From NCBI GenBank assembly GCA_016293265.1, contig JAEDEN010000032.1, positions 1 through 19,103 of the forward strand: a stretch of 19,103 nucleotides of DNA, in the 5' to 3' direction. The notes beneath the pieces were generated by a model. That model was not told where the DNA came from, did not search any database, and saw nothing but the letters and a program-made list of their open reading frames with translations. This document shows positions 13,502-19,103 of the stretch, one piece after another (the stretch's first letter is position 1; each line of letters starts with the position of its first letter). The DNA is from Oscillospiraceae bacterium. GTDB taxonomy: Bacteria; Bacillota; Clostridia; Oscillospirales; Oscillospiraceae. The position numbers and the translations under genes are program-made.

Positions 13502-14386
13502 TTACCGGGGCACCGCCTCCTCCGTCAGCTCCCGGAAGTAGGGCCGCGCAAATTCAATGAAGGTCCTGGCCGCCGGAGACATGGCGGGGTCGGTGGCGAT
13601 GCCGATCTCCACCATCTGGGGCGGGTCCAGGGGGAGGAATTTCACGCCCCCCGTCCAAAGGCGGCTGTTGAGGGCGTTGTTCATGCTGATGCCCAGCCCC
13701 GCCTCCACCATGGAATAGGCGGCGTGGACGTCCGAGATGGAGTAACAGGTGTTGGGGTGGATGCCGTTGCGGGCGAAGGCATTGGCATTGTCCGTCTCCA
13801 CGCCGCTGTAGATCTCGATGAAGGGCTCCCGCTCGTAGGCGGAGATGGGCACCCGCTCCGCCTGGGCCAGGGGATGGGCGGCGGGCACCATGGCCATCAG
13901 GGGGTCCTGGCGCAGGGGAATCCAGCCATGGTCCCCCTGGCGGCGGCTGATGATGCAAAGGTCGATCTCCCGGGCGGAGAGCTGACGGGTCAGCTCGGCG
14001 CTGTAGGCGCTGGAAAAGTGGATCTGGATCCCGGGATAGACCCGGTGGAAGTCCGACACCACCCGGGAAAGCCACACATACCAGGTATGGTAGGCAAGGC
14101 CGATGGTGACTGTACCGGTGTCCGCCCCCCGGATCTGGGCGGAAAGCTGGGCCAGCTTATCGGCGGCATGAAGGGTCTCCCGGACCGCCGGCAGCAGCCG
14201 CAGGCAGTTTTGGGTGGGAATCACACCCTCCCGGCGGCGCACCAGCAGTGGGAAGCCGCTTTCCTCCTCCAGAGAGGACACCATCCGGCTGATGGCGGAG
14301 GGGGTGTACCCCAGGGTCTTTGCCGCGGCGGAAAGGCTGCCCTCCTCAATGGCGCACAAAAGGGCCCGGTAGCGCTCCAGTTCCAT
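13502..14386 (-). CDS. LysR-family transcriptional regulator
   Basis: A 294-residue LysR regulator. Residues 1-60 form the winged helix-turn-helix: LERYRALLCAIEEGSLSAAAKTLGYTPSAISRMV in two successive parts, then the wing SGFPLLVRRREGVIPT. From about 90 to the end is the type 2 periplasmic-binding-like effector domain (GTVTIGLAYHTWYVWLSRVV, then REIDLCIISRR, then MVEAGLGISMNNAL). The effector is unknown. The start at 14386 follows AAAGGAGG. It diverges from a MATE efflux gene 111 bp away, and the gap contains a LysR-type box, so control of the efflux gene and of itself is very likely. Confidence 0.93.
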   Translation of the reverse strand: MELERYRALLCAIEEGSLSAAAKTLGYTPSAISRMVSSLEEESGFPLLVRRREGVIPTQNCLRLLPAVRETLHAADKLAQLSAQIRGADTGTVTIGLAYHTWYVWLSRVVSDFHRVYPGIQIHFSSAYSAELTRQLSAREIDLCIISRRQGDHGWIPLRQDPLMAMVPAAHPLAQAERVPISAYEREPFIEIYSGVETDNANAFARNGIHPNTCYSISDVHAAYSMVEAGLGISMNNALNSRLWTGGVKFLPLDPPQMVEIGIATDPAMSPAARTFIEFARPYFRELTEEAVPR

Positions 14387-14396
14387 GGTTTCCTCC

Positions 14397-14413
14397 TTTG
14401 CGTTTTTCGCAAA
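14397..14413 (-). other. Small hairpin abutting the LysR ribosome site
   Basis: TTTGCG (14397-14402), TTTTT, CGCAAA (14408-14413). On the LysR mRNA the second arm runs straight into AAAGGAGG, so the stem pairs the bases just before the ribosome site. It could also be a second regulator site, since CGCAAA recurs at 14439-14444. Confidence 0.4.
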
Positions 14414-14434
14414 TCAAGCTTTCTGATCTTTCGC

Positions 14435-14464
14435 TTTACGCAAAGTATACCAATGTTGTATACT
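14435..14464 (+). promoter_or_regulatory. Candidate promoter of the MATE efflux gene
   Basis: TTTACG (14435-14440), 18-bp spacer, TATACT (14459-14464). The -10 is good and the -35 moderate. The -10 forms the right half of the LysR-type box, and the promoter overlaps the opposing LysR promoter. Confidence 0.6.
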
Positions 14465-14465
14465 T
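14443..14465. promoter_or_regulatory. LysR-type operator box between lysR and the MATE gene
   Basis: A perfect 8-bp inverted repeat AAGTATAC, 7-bp gap, GTATACTT. Its centre ATAC-N7-GTAT fits the classical LysR T-N11-A pattern. The position inside both divergent promoters supports binding by the adjacent LysR protein. Confidence 0.8.
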
Positions 14466-14472
14466 CTGTCAA
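14444..14472 (-). promoter_or_regulatory. Promoter of the lysR gene
   Basis: On the minus strand, TTGACA (14467-14472), exact 17-bp spacer, TATACT (14444-14449). This is a near-consensus promoter. Its -10 forms the left half of the LysR-type box, so bound LysR should repress its own gene. Confidence 0.75.
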
Positions 14473-14497
14473 CAAAGGACCCATGGAGGGCAACATC

Positions 14498-15838
14498 ATG
14501 AAGACCTACGACCTGACCCAAGGCGATCTTTCCGCCCATCTGGTGCGGCTTGCCGTCCCGCTGATGCTGGGCAACATCCTCCAGCAGCTTTACAACACCA
14601 TTGATGCCATGGTGGTGGGCCGCTATGCCGGCGGGCTGGAGTTTGCCGCCATCGGCGTCTCCTCCTCCGTGATGAACCTGTTCATCTTCATTGTGGTGGG
14701 GGCCTGCACGGGCATTTCCGTCCTCTTCTCCCAGCAATACGGCGCAAGGGATCTGGAAACCTTCCGCCGCCAGCACTTTTTGACCCTTGTCTTCGGCCTT
14801 CTGGCAGCGGCCGTCATGAGCCTTGCCTCCATTTTTCTCCTGCCCGCCCTGCTGAAGGTGATCCAGACGCCGGAGGAGATCCTCTCTTATACCAAAACCT
14901 ACCTGGTCATCGTCCTGGCCAGCCTCCCCGCCTCCTTCCTCTATAACCTCTACAGCGCCCTGCTGCGCTCCGTGGGCAGCACCCGGGCGGCCCTGGCGGT
15001 GCTGGCCTCAGCGGTGGTGATAAACCTGATCCTGGACCTGGTGCTGGTGGCGGGCTTCCACCTGGGCATCGCCGGCGCGGCCTGGGCCACCGCCGCCGCC
15101 CAGTTCTTCTCCGCCGCATTGTGCATCCTCTATCTCCGCCTTGCAAGGCCTGAGCTCCTCTTTAACCGGGCCGACTGCCGCATGGACGGTCCCCTTCTGC
15201 GCAGGACCGCCCATTTCAGCTTCGTCACGGCCCTGCACCAGTCCGGCCTGTACATCGGAAAGCTGCTGGTCCAGGGAGCCGTCAACTCCATGGGCACCGA
15301 CCTGATCTCCGCCTACACCGCCACCACCCGTATTGAGGCCTTTGCCAACTCCATCGGCGACAGCAGCGCGTCGGCCACCTCTGTGCTGATCGCCCAGAAC
15401 CTGGGGGCAAACCGGAAGGACCGGGCCCAGCAGGGAATGCGCCGGGCCATGCTGATCTTCGGCAGCCTGGGCCTGTTTTCCGGGGCCCTCATGTTCCTCT
15501 TCGCCCCTCAGGCCTCCGCCCTGCTTTTGGGCGCCGGCAGCGGCGTTGCCTTTGAAAATTCCTGCGCCTATCTCCGCACGGTGTCCCTTTTTTACATTCT
15601 CTGCTTCACCGGCAGCACCTTTGTGGGCTATTTCGACGGCCGCGGAAATGTCTCCATCCCCCTGGTGGGGGCCTGCAGCCACATCTCCATGCGGGCCGCC
15701 CTCTCCTGGCTTTGGATCCGGCGCCTGAAGCTGCCCGCCGTGGCCCTGGGCACCGGCATCGGCTGGGTCTGGGTCAATCTCTTCTGGACCCTTTGCTACT
15801 TCTACCTGCAGAGAAAGCAGGAAAAGGTGAAAAACTGA
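14498..15838 (+). CDS. MATE-family multidrug/metabolite efflux transporter
   Basis: A 446-residue membrane protein of the MATE (MatE/NorM-DinF-like) family, usually exchanging Na+ or H+ for cationic or organic compounds. It begins MKTYDLTQGDLSAHLVRLAVPLMLGNI, split here by a TM1 typical of the family (PLMLGNILQQLYNTIDAMVVGRY). About twelve hydrophobic segments follow in two halves of six, the second starting near HFSFVTALHQSGLYIGKLLVQ. The open frame extends upstream to 13475, but only the ATG at 14498 has a ribosome site at good spacing (GGAGG, 8 nt) and the family start. The ATG at 14483 has a poorer site. The gene diverges from lysR and is probably controlled by it. A strong terminator follows. 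Confidence 0.93.
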   Translation: MKTYDLTQGDLSAHLVRLAVPLMLGNILQQLYNTIDAMVVGRYAGGLEFAAIGVSSSVMNLFIFIVVGACTGISVLFSQQYGARDLETFRRQHFLTLVFGLLAAAVMSLASIFLLPALLKVIQTPEEILSYTKTYLVIVLASLPASFLYNLYSALLRSVGSTRAALAVLASAVVINLILDLVLVAGFHLGIAGAAWATAAAQFFSAALCILYLRLARPELLFNRADCRMDGPLLRRTAHFSFVTALHQSGLYIGKLLVQGAVNSMGTDLISAYTATTRIEAFANSIGDSSASATSVLIAQNLGANRKDRAQQGMRRAMLIFGSLGLFSGALMFLFAPQASALLLGAGSGVAFENSCAYLRTVSLFYILCFTGSTFVGYFDGRGNVSIPLVGACSHISMRAALSWLWIRRLKLPAVALGTGIGWVWVNLFWTLCYFYLQRKQEKVKN

Positions 15839-15849
15839 AGACCTCACCT

Positions 15850-15876
15850 GCCCCCATGCACGCTCCGCATGGGGGC
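15850..15876 (+). terminator. Terminator after the MATE gene
   Basis: Perfect 10-bp stem GCCCCCATGC (15850-15859) with 15867-15876, 7-nt loop, followed by GTTTTCTTTTT. It lies 11 nt after the stop codon. Confidence 0.9.
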
Positions 15877-15910
15877 GTTTTCTTTTTCCCGCCGGGCAGG
15901 CTCCCCTCTG

Positions 15911-16002
15911 GGCGGATTCCACCATCCGCCGGCTCCCCCCGGCGCCCTCCGCAATCCCCCTCCATGCGGAAGAGACTCCCAACAGCCCCCGGGAAAGGGG
16001 GC
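15911..16002. other. Cluster of GC-rich inverted repeats before the esterase operon
   Basis: Between the MATE terminator and the esterase promoter there is no gene, but there are three perfect small stems: GGCGGAT/ATCCGCC (15911-15930), GCCGG/CCGGC (15928-15943, sharing bases with the first) and GCCCCC/GGGGGC (15985-16002). No T tails follow, so their role is unclear; they may fold as extra transcription barriers. Confidence 0.35.
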
Positions 16003-16012
16003 AGAATGGGAA

Positions 16013-16041
16013 TTGCTTTTTCCGCATTACTGTGGTAAACT
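16013..16041 (+). promoter_or_regulatory. Promoter of the esterase / ATP-grasp operon
   Basis: TTGCTT (16013-16018), exact 17-bp spacer, TAAACT (16036-16041), about 40 nt before the first esterase. No other promoter-like site was seen before the second esterase or the ligase, supporting one transcript. Confidence 0.65.
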
Positions 16042-16081
16042 ACAGGATAATCAATCTAATGGGAAAAGAGATCCTGACACC

Positions 16082-16840
16082 ATGATCAAAAAATGGAGCA
16101 TCACCATCCCCCGCCTTTCCGGAAGGGAGCCCCGAAACGCCTACCTCTATCTGCCGGAGGATTGGGAGGAGGGCGGCCGCTACCCCGTTCTTTATATGTT
16201 TGACGGCCATAACGTCTTCTTCGACCAGGATGCCACCTACGGCAAAAGCTGGGGCATGGCGGATTTCGCGGAGGAGAACCGGCTCCCCCTTATCATCGCC
16301 GCGGTGGAATGCAGCCACGACCCCGACAACGGGCGTCTGAAAGAGTACTCCCCCTTCACCTTTGACGACCCCCAGTTCGGCCATGTGCCGGGCCGGGGCC
16401 GGAGCACCATGGAGTGGCTGGTGAAGTCCTTCAAGCCCTATATCGACCAACATTACCCCACCCTCCCCCAGCGGGAGTACACCTTTATCGCCGGCAGCTC
16501 CATGGGGGGCCTGATGACCCTCTATGCCCTCACCGCCTACAACCACGTCTTCTCCCGGGGGGCGGCCCTCTCCCCCTCCCTGTGGGTGGCCCCACGGAAG
16601 CTGGAGGGACTCATCCGCAGAAGCGCCATCGCCCCGGGCACCGTCCTCTACATGGACTACGGCTCCCAGGAGATGGCCGGGCGGGGCATGGAGCGCACCT
16701 TCGGCCGCATTTCCGGAGCGCTTTTGGAGAAGAAGGTATTTCTCACCAGCCGCATCGTTCCCGGCGGCACACACTGCGAGGCCAGTTGGGAACAGCAGAT
16801 CCCCTTCTTCATGGACACACTGTTTTACGGATTGGAATAA
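16082..16840 (+). CDS. Alpha/beta-hydrolase esterase (esterase D / enterochelin-esterase-like), first gene of the operon
   Basis: A 252-residue protein with no signal peptide, so probably cytoplasmic. It has the putative-esterase layout: strands with RNAYLYLPEDWEEGGRYPVLY and MFDGHNVFFD (about 18-48), a GRSTMEWLVKSFKPYIDQHYP helix, the nucleophile elbow FIAGSSMGGLMTLY with S140 in G-x-S-x-G, and a C-terminal catalytic histidine H231 in PGGTHCEASW. D192 in YMDYGSQE is a possible acid. Relatives cleave carboxylic esters, including siderophore or acyl-ester bonds; the substrate is unknown. The ribosome site is weak (GGGAAAAGAGATCC), and the start is chosen from the family-like N terminus and promoter position. 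The next esterase begins 23 nt after it. Confidence 0.88.
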   Translation: MIKKWSITIPRLSGREPRNAYLYLPEDWEEGGRYPVLYMFDGHNVFFDQDATYGKSWGMADFAEENRLPLIIAAVECSHDPDNGRLKEYSPFTFDDPQFGHVPGRGRSTMEWLVKSFKPYIDQHYPTLPQREYTFIAGSSMGGLMTLYALTAYNHVFSRGAALSPSLWVAPRKLEGLIRRSAIAPGTVLYMDYGSQEMAGRGMERTFGRISGALLEKKVFLTSRIVPGGTHCEASWEQQIPFFMDTLFYGLE

Positions 16841-16863
16841 AGAGAAAAAGGAGGTGTCTTTTC

Positions 16864-17613
16864 ATGGAGACACATTATTTTAAAGAATACAGCCCCGCCC
16901 TGGGCCGGGACATGGAATGCAAGGTCTACGGCCACTCCGGCCGCCCCGTCCTCTTCATCCCCTGTCAGGACGGCCGCTTTTTCGACTTTGAAAACTTCCA
17001 CATGACGGATACCTGGGCCCCCTGGATCGAATCCGGCCAGGTGATGGTGGTTTCCATCGACACGCTGGACCAGGAGACCTGGTCCAACAAGGAGGGCGAC
17101 CCCTACTGGCGCATCCGCCGCCACGAGCAGTGGATGCGCTACATCACCGGCGAGGTGGCTCCCGGCATCCTGGCCCTGGCCAGGGAGCGCTGCGGCTGGG
17201 AGGGCGGCATCACCGCCTTTGGATGCAGCCTTGGCGCCACCCACGCGGTGAACCTCTACTTCCGCTTCCCGGACCTCTTCACCGGCCTTCTTGCCCTCAG
17301 CGGCATCTACACGGCGGAATACGGCTTCGGCGGCTATATGGACGAGCTGGTCTATGCCAACTCCCCCGTCCACTGCCTTGCAAACCTCCCCGCCGGCCAC
17401 CCCTACATTGAAAAATACAACCGCAACAGGGGCGTCATCTGCGTGGGCCAGGGCGCCTGGGAGATGCCGGAGACTACCCGCCGCCTGGCGGAGATTTTCC
17501 GGGAAAAGGACATCCACACGTGGGTGGATTTCTGGGGCTATGACGTGAACCACGACTGGCCCTGGTGGCACAGGCAAGTAGCCTATTTTGTTCCCAAGCT
17601 GCTGGAGGGCTGA
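16864..17613 (+). CDS. Second, divergent alpha/beta-hydrolase esterase of the operon
   Basis: A 249-residue esterase-family protein, clearly different in sequence from the one before, so not a recent duplicate. It shows YSPALGRDMECKVYGHSGRPV, then IPCQDGRFFDFENF, the nucleophile elbow ITAFGCSLGATHAVN with S122 in G-x-S-x-G, LLALSGIYTAEYGFGGY, and a C-terminal catalytic histidine in GYDVNHDWPWW. It is likely cytoplasmic; the substrate is unknown. The start at 16864 has a strong AAGGAGGTG at 9 nt spacing, though the open frame extends back to 16414. That strong site, against the weak sites of its neighbours, suggests it is the most highly translated gene of the operon. The ATP-grasp gene follows after 47 nt. 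Confidence 0.9.
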   Translation: METHYFKEYSPALGRDMECKVYGHSGRPVLFIPCQDGRFFDFENFHMTDTWAPWIESGQVMVVSIDTLDQETWSNKEGDPYWRIRRHEQWMRYITGEVAPGILALARERCGWEGGITAFGCSLGATHAVNLYFRFPDLFTGLLALSGIYTAEYGFGGYMDELVYANSPVHCLANLPAGHPYIEKYNRNRGVICVGQGAWEMPETTRRLAEIFREKDIHTWVDFWGYDVNHDWPWWHRQVAYFVPKLLEG

Positions 17614-17660
17614 GTCCTTCCCGATCAAGCAGAAGAAATAATGAGAAAGAGTGACCGGAT

Positions 17661-18854
17661 ATGAAAAATGTGGTTTTTATCTCCCCCAACTTCCCCACCA
17701 ACTACTGGCAGTTCTGCAAGGAGCTGAAAAACAACGGCTGCAACGTGCTGGGCGTGGGCGACCAGCCCTATGACGAGCTGCGGCCCGAGCTGAAAGCCAG
17801 CCTCAACGAGTATTACAAAGTAAACAGCCTGGAGCATTACGACGAGGTCTACCGGGCCGTGGCCTTCTTCATCTTCAAATACGGCCGCATCGACTGGCTG
17901 GAATCCAACAACGAATACTGGCTGGAGCGGGACGCACAGCTCCGGACAGACTTCCACATCACCAGCGGCTTCCAGACCTCGGACATCCCCCGCATCAAGT
18001 ACAAGTCCAAGATGAAGGAGTACTACCAGCGGGTGGGCATCCCCACCGCCCGCTACCACCTGGTGGAGGACATCCAGGGCTGCCGCGCCTTTTTGGAAAC
18101 GGTGGGCTATCCCGTGGTGGTGAAGCCCGACAACGGCGTGGGCGCCGCCAACACCTACAAGCTCAAGTGCGACGAGGACCTGGTGCGCTTTATGGCCGAG
18201 CGTCCTGAGGGCGTACCCTACATCATGGAGGAATTCGTCCACGCGGAGGTCAATTCCTACGACGCCATCATCGACTCCCAGGGCCAGCCCCTCTTTGAGA
18301 CGGGCAACGTTACGCCCATGTCCATCATGGACATCGTCAACGACAACGACAACTCCATCTACTACATCCTCAAGGACCTGCCCGAGGACACCCGCGCCGC
18401 CGGCCGGGCCACGGTGAAGAGCTTCGGCGTCAAAAGCCGCTTCATCCACTTCGAGTTCTTCCGCCTGACCCAGGACCAGGAGGGTCTGGGCAAAAAGGGC
18501 CAGGTCATCGCCCTGGAGGTGAATATGCGCCCCTGCGGCGGCTTCACCCCCGACATGATCAACTTCGCCCACAGCACCAACGTCTATAAGATCTGGGCGG
18601 ATATGATCGCCTTCGACCACTCCGAAATGCCCGTGGGGGACCACGCCTTCTGCGCCTTCGCCGGCCGCCGGGACGGCAAGAACTTCAAGCTGGACCACAA
18701 CGCGCTGATGGCCAAGTACGGCGGCCATATGCGGATGGTGGAACGCATCCCCGACGCCCTCTCCGGCGCCATGGGCAACCAGATGTATGTGGCCACCTTC
18801 CCCACCCAGGAGGAGATGGACGCCTTCTATACCGACGCCCTGGCCTGCAACTGA
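17661..18854 (+). CDS. ATP-grasp carboxylate-amine ligase-like enzyme
   Basis: A 397-residue ATP-grasp enzyme. The N-terminal part (1-110) is a pre-ATP-grasp fold beginning VVFISPNFPTNYWQFCKEL, with WLESNNEYWLERDAQLR. The ATP-grasp core has GYPVVVKPDNGVGAANTY (ATP-binding K155), YIMEEFVHAEVNSYDAII (hinge, near 187-204), HFEFF (E265) and ALEVNMRPCGG with the magnesium ligands E286 and N288. Such enzymes activate a carboxylate as acyl phosphate and join it to an amine, thiol or hydroxyl. No biotin, D-Ala or purine-specific features are evident, so the substrates are open. The ribosome site is weak (AGAAAGAG). It is the last gene of an operon with two esterases and is followed by a strong terminator. 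Confidence 0.9.
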   Translation: MKNVVFISPNFPTNYWQFCKELKNNGCNVLGVGDQPYDELRPELKASLNEYYKVNSLEHYDEVYRAVAFFIFKYGRIDWLESNNEYWLERDAQLRTDFHITSGFQTSDIPRIKYKSKMKEYYQRVGIPTARYHLVEDIQGCRAFLETVGYPVVVKPDNGVGAANTYKLKCDEDLVRFMAERPEGVPYIMEEFVHAEVNSYDAIIDSQGQPLFETGNVTPMSIMDIVNDNDNSIYYILKDLPEDTRAAGRATVKSFGVKSRFIHFEFFRLTQDQEGLGKKGQVIALEVNMRPCGGFTPDMINFAHSTNVYKIWADMIAFDHSEMPVGDHAFCAFAGRRDGKNFKLDHNALMAKYGGHMRMVERIPDALSGAMGNQMYVATFPTQEEMDAFYTDALACN

Positions 18855-18866
18855 ATCCCCCTATCA

Positions 18867-18895
18867 GAAAAGGACGCCCCCAGGGCGTCCTTTTC
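18867..18895 (+). terminator. Terminator of the esterase / ATP-grasp operon
   Basis: Perfect 13-bp stem GAAAAGGACGCCC (18867-18879), 3-nt loop, arm 18883-18895, ending CCTTTTCTCTTT. It lies 12 nt after the ligase stop. Confidence 0.9.
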
Positions 18896-19029
18896 TCTTT
18901 GCACGATAAACAATATATAAGTTGTTTTAATTATTATATTGCACTTTTCTCTTCAGACTGCCGCCCTGAGCAGGACGGGCAGGCGGAGCAGGAGCGCGCG
19001 ATGTGTTTTTGATGCGGCGCATAAGAAAA
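18896..19029. other. Gene-free spacer, AT-rich at its left end
   Basis: No gene or convincing promoter seen. The left part is an unusually AT-rich patch for this window (about 18906-18941) with a 7-bp inverted repeat CAATATA / TATATTG; the right part is GC-rich and unremarkable. It lies where two transcription units converge. Confidence 0.4.
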
Positions 19030-19061
19030 CTCGTCGCAAGCGATATGACGCTTGCGACGAG
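19030..19061 (-). terminator. Terminator after the tRNA gene
   Basis: Perfect 13-bp stem CTCGTCGCAAGCG (19030-19042) with 19049-19061, 6-nt loop. On the minus strand it is followed by TTTTCTTATG. It begins 1 nt after the CCA end of the tRNA. Confidence 0.9.
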
Positions 19062-19062
19062 C

Positions 19063-19103
19063 TGGTGCGCGAGGCGGGACTTGAACCCGCACGTCCGTAA
19101 TGG
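19063..19103 (-). tRNA. 3' part of a tRNA, probably tRNA-Leu (5' part outside the window)
   Basis: Read on the minus strand, the segment ends in an encoded CCA after discriminator A and acceptor half CTCGCGC. Before it is a T arm GCGGG-TTCAAGT-CCCGC, and before that the end of what looks like a long variable arm (CCATTACGGACGT). A long variable arm with TTACGGACGT and discriminator A is typical of tRNA-Leu, although tRNA-Ser also has a long arm. The anticodon lies beyond the edge, so the identity is inferred. Confidence 0.8.

Noticed and set aside
13475..14497. Upstream extension of the MATE frame, giving a 787-residue protein
   Set aside because: The extension is antisense to lysR and crosses its promoter. 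The ATG at 14498 has a ribosome site and the family N terminus.
1..19103. CRISPR array, insertion sequence or prophage
   Set aside because: No regularly spaced repeats, no transposase, integrase or phage-like genes were seen; the region looks like a stable chromosomal segment.

Overview
The window is GC-rich DNA with strong AAGGAGG-type ribosome binding sites, sigma-A style promoters and short GC-rich terminators with T tails. Together with the short-form HisG plus HisZ arrangement and the gene content, this suggests a chromosomal segment of a high-GC Firmicute, most likely an Oscillospirales / Flavonifractor-like gut anaerobe. That placement is inferred from gene style; no rRNA or other taxonomic marker is present. 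I see no transposase, integrase, CRISPR array or phage gene.

Positions 1-7236, minus strand: a compact histidine biosynthesis operon transcribed leftwards in the order hisZG (one fused ORF), hisD, hisC, hisB, hisH, hisA, hisF, hisIE (cut by the left edge). Genes overlap by 1-4 nt or lie within about 16 nt of each other, so they are probably translationally coupled. A well-spaced promoter lies just upstream (7285-7313), and a terminator (7370-7411) insulates it from the gene before. Every step from PRPP + ATP to histidinol oxidation is visible except histidinol-phosphate phosphatase, which must be encoded elsewhere.

Positions 7416-9912, minus strand: a membrane-tethered MerR-type regulator (HTH + RDD-like membrane domain + C-terminal domain) behind a promoter with the 19-bp spacer and dyad typical of MerR targets. 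It is preceded by an orphan PhnD-like substrate-binding lipoprotein that has no transporter genes beside it.

Positions 9940-13368: a small cupin (+), a 340-bp hairpin-rich non-coding element bounded by two identical terminators, a nitroreductase (-) divergent from a class I aminotransferase (+), and a DUF134-NifX-type fusion (-). The fusion has a consensus TTGACA-17-TATAAT promoter, a perfect palindrome beside the -10, and a good internal translation start for its second domain.

Positions 13502-15838: a LysR regulator (-) and a MATE efflux pump (+) diverge from overlapping promoters that share one LysR-type box.

Positions 16013-18895: an apparent operon of two different alpha/beta-hydrolase esterases and an ATP-grasp ligase. 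This is the best candidate for an under-described pathway: the ligase would activate a carboxylate and join it to a partner, and the esterases would cleave or transfer an ester. The right edge holds the 3' part of a minus-strand tRNA, most likely tRNA-Leu, with its terminator.
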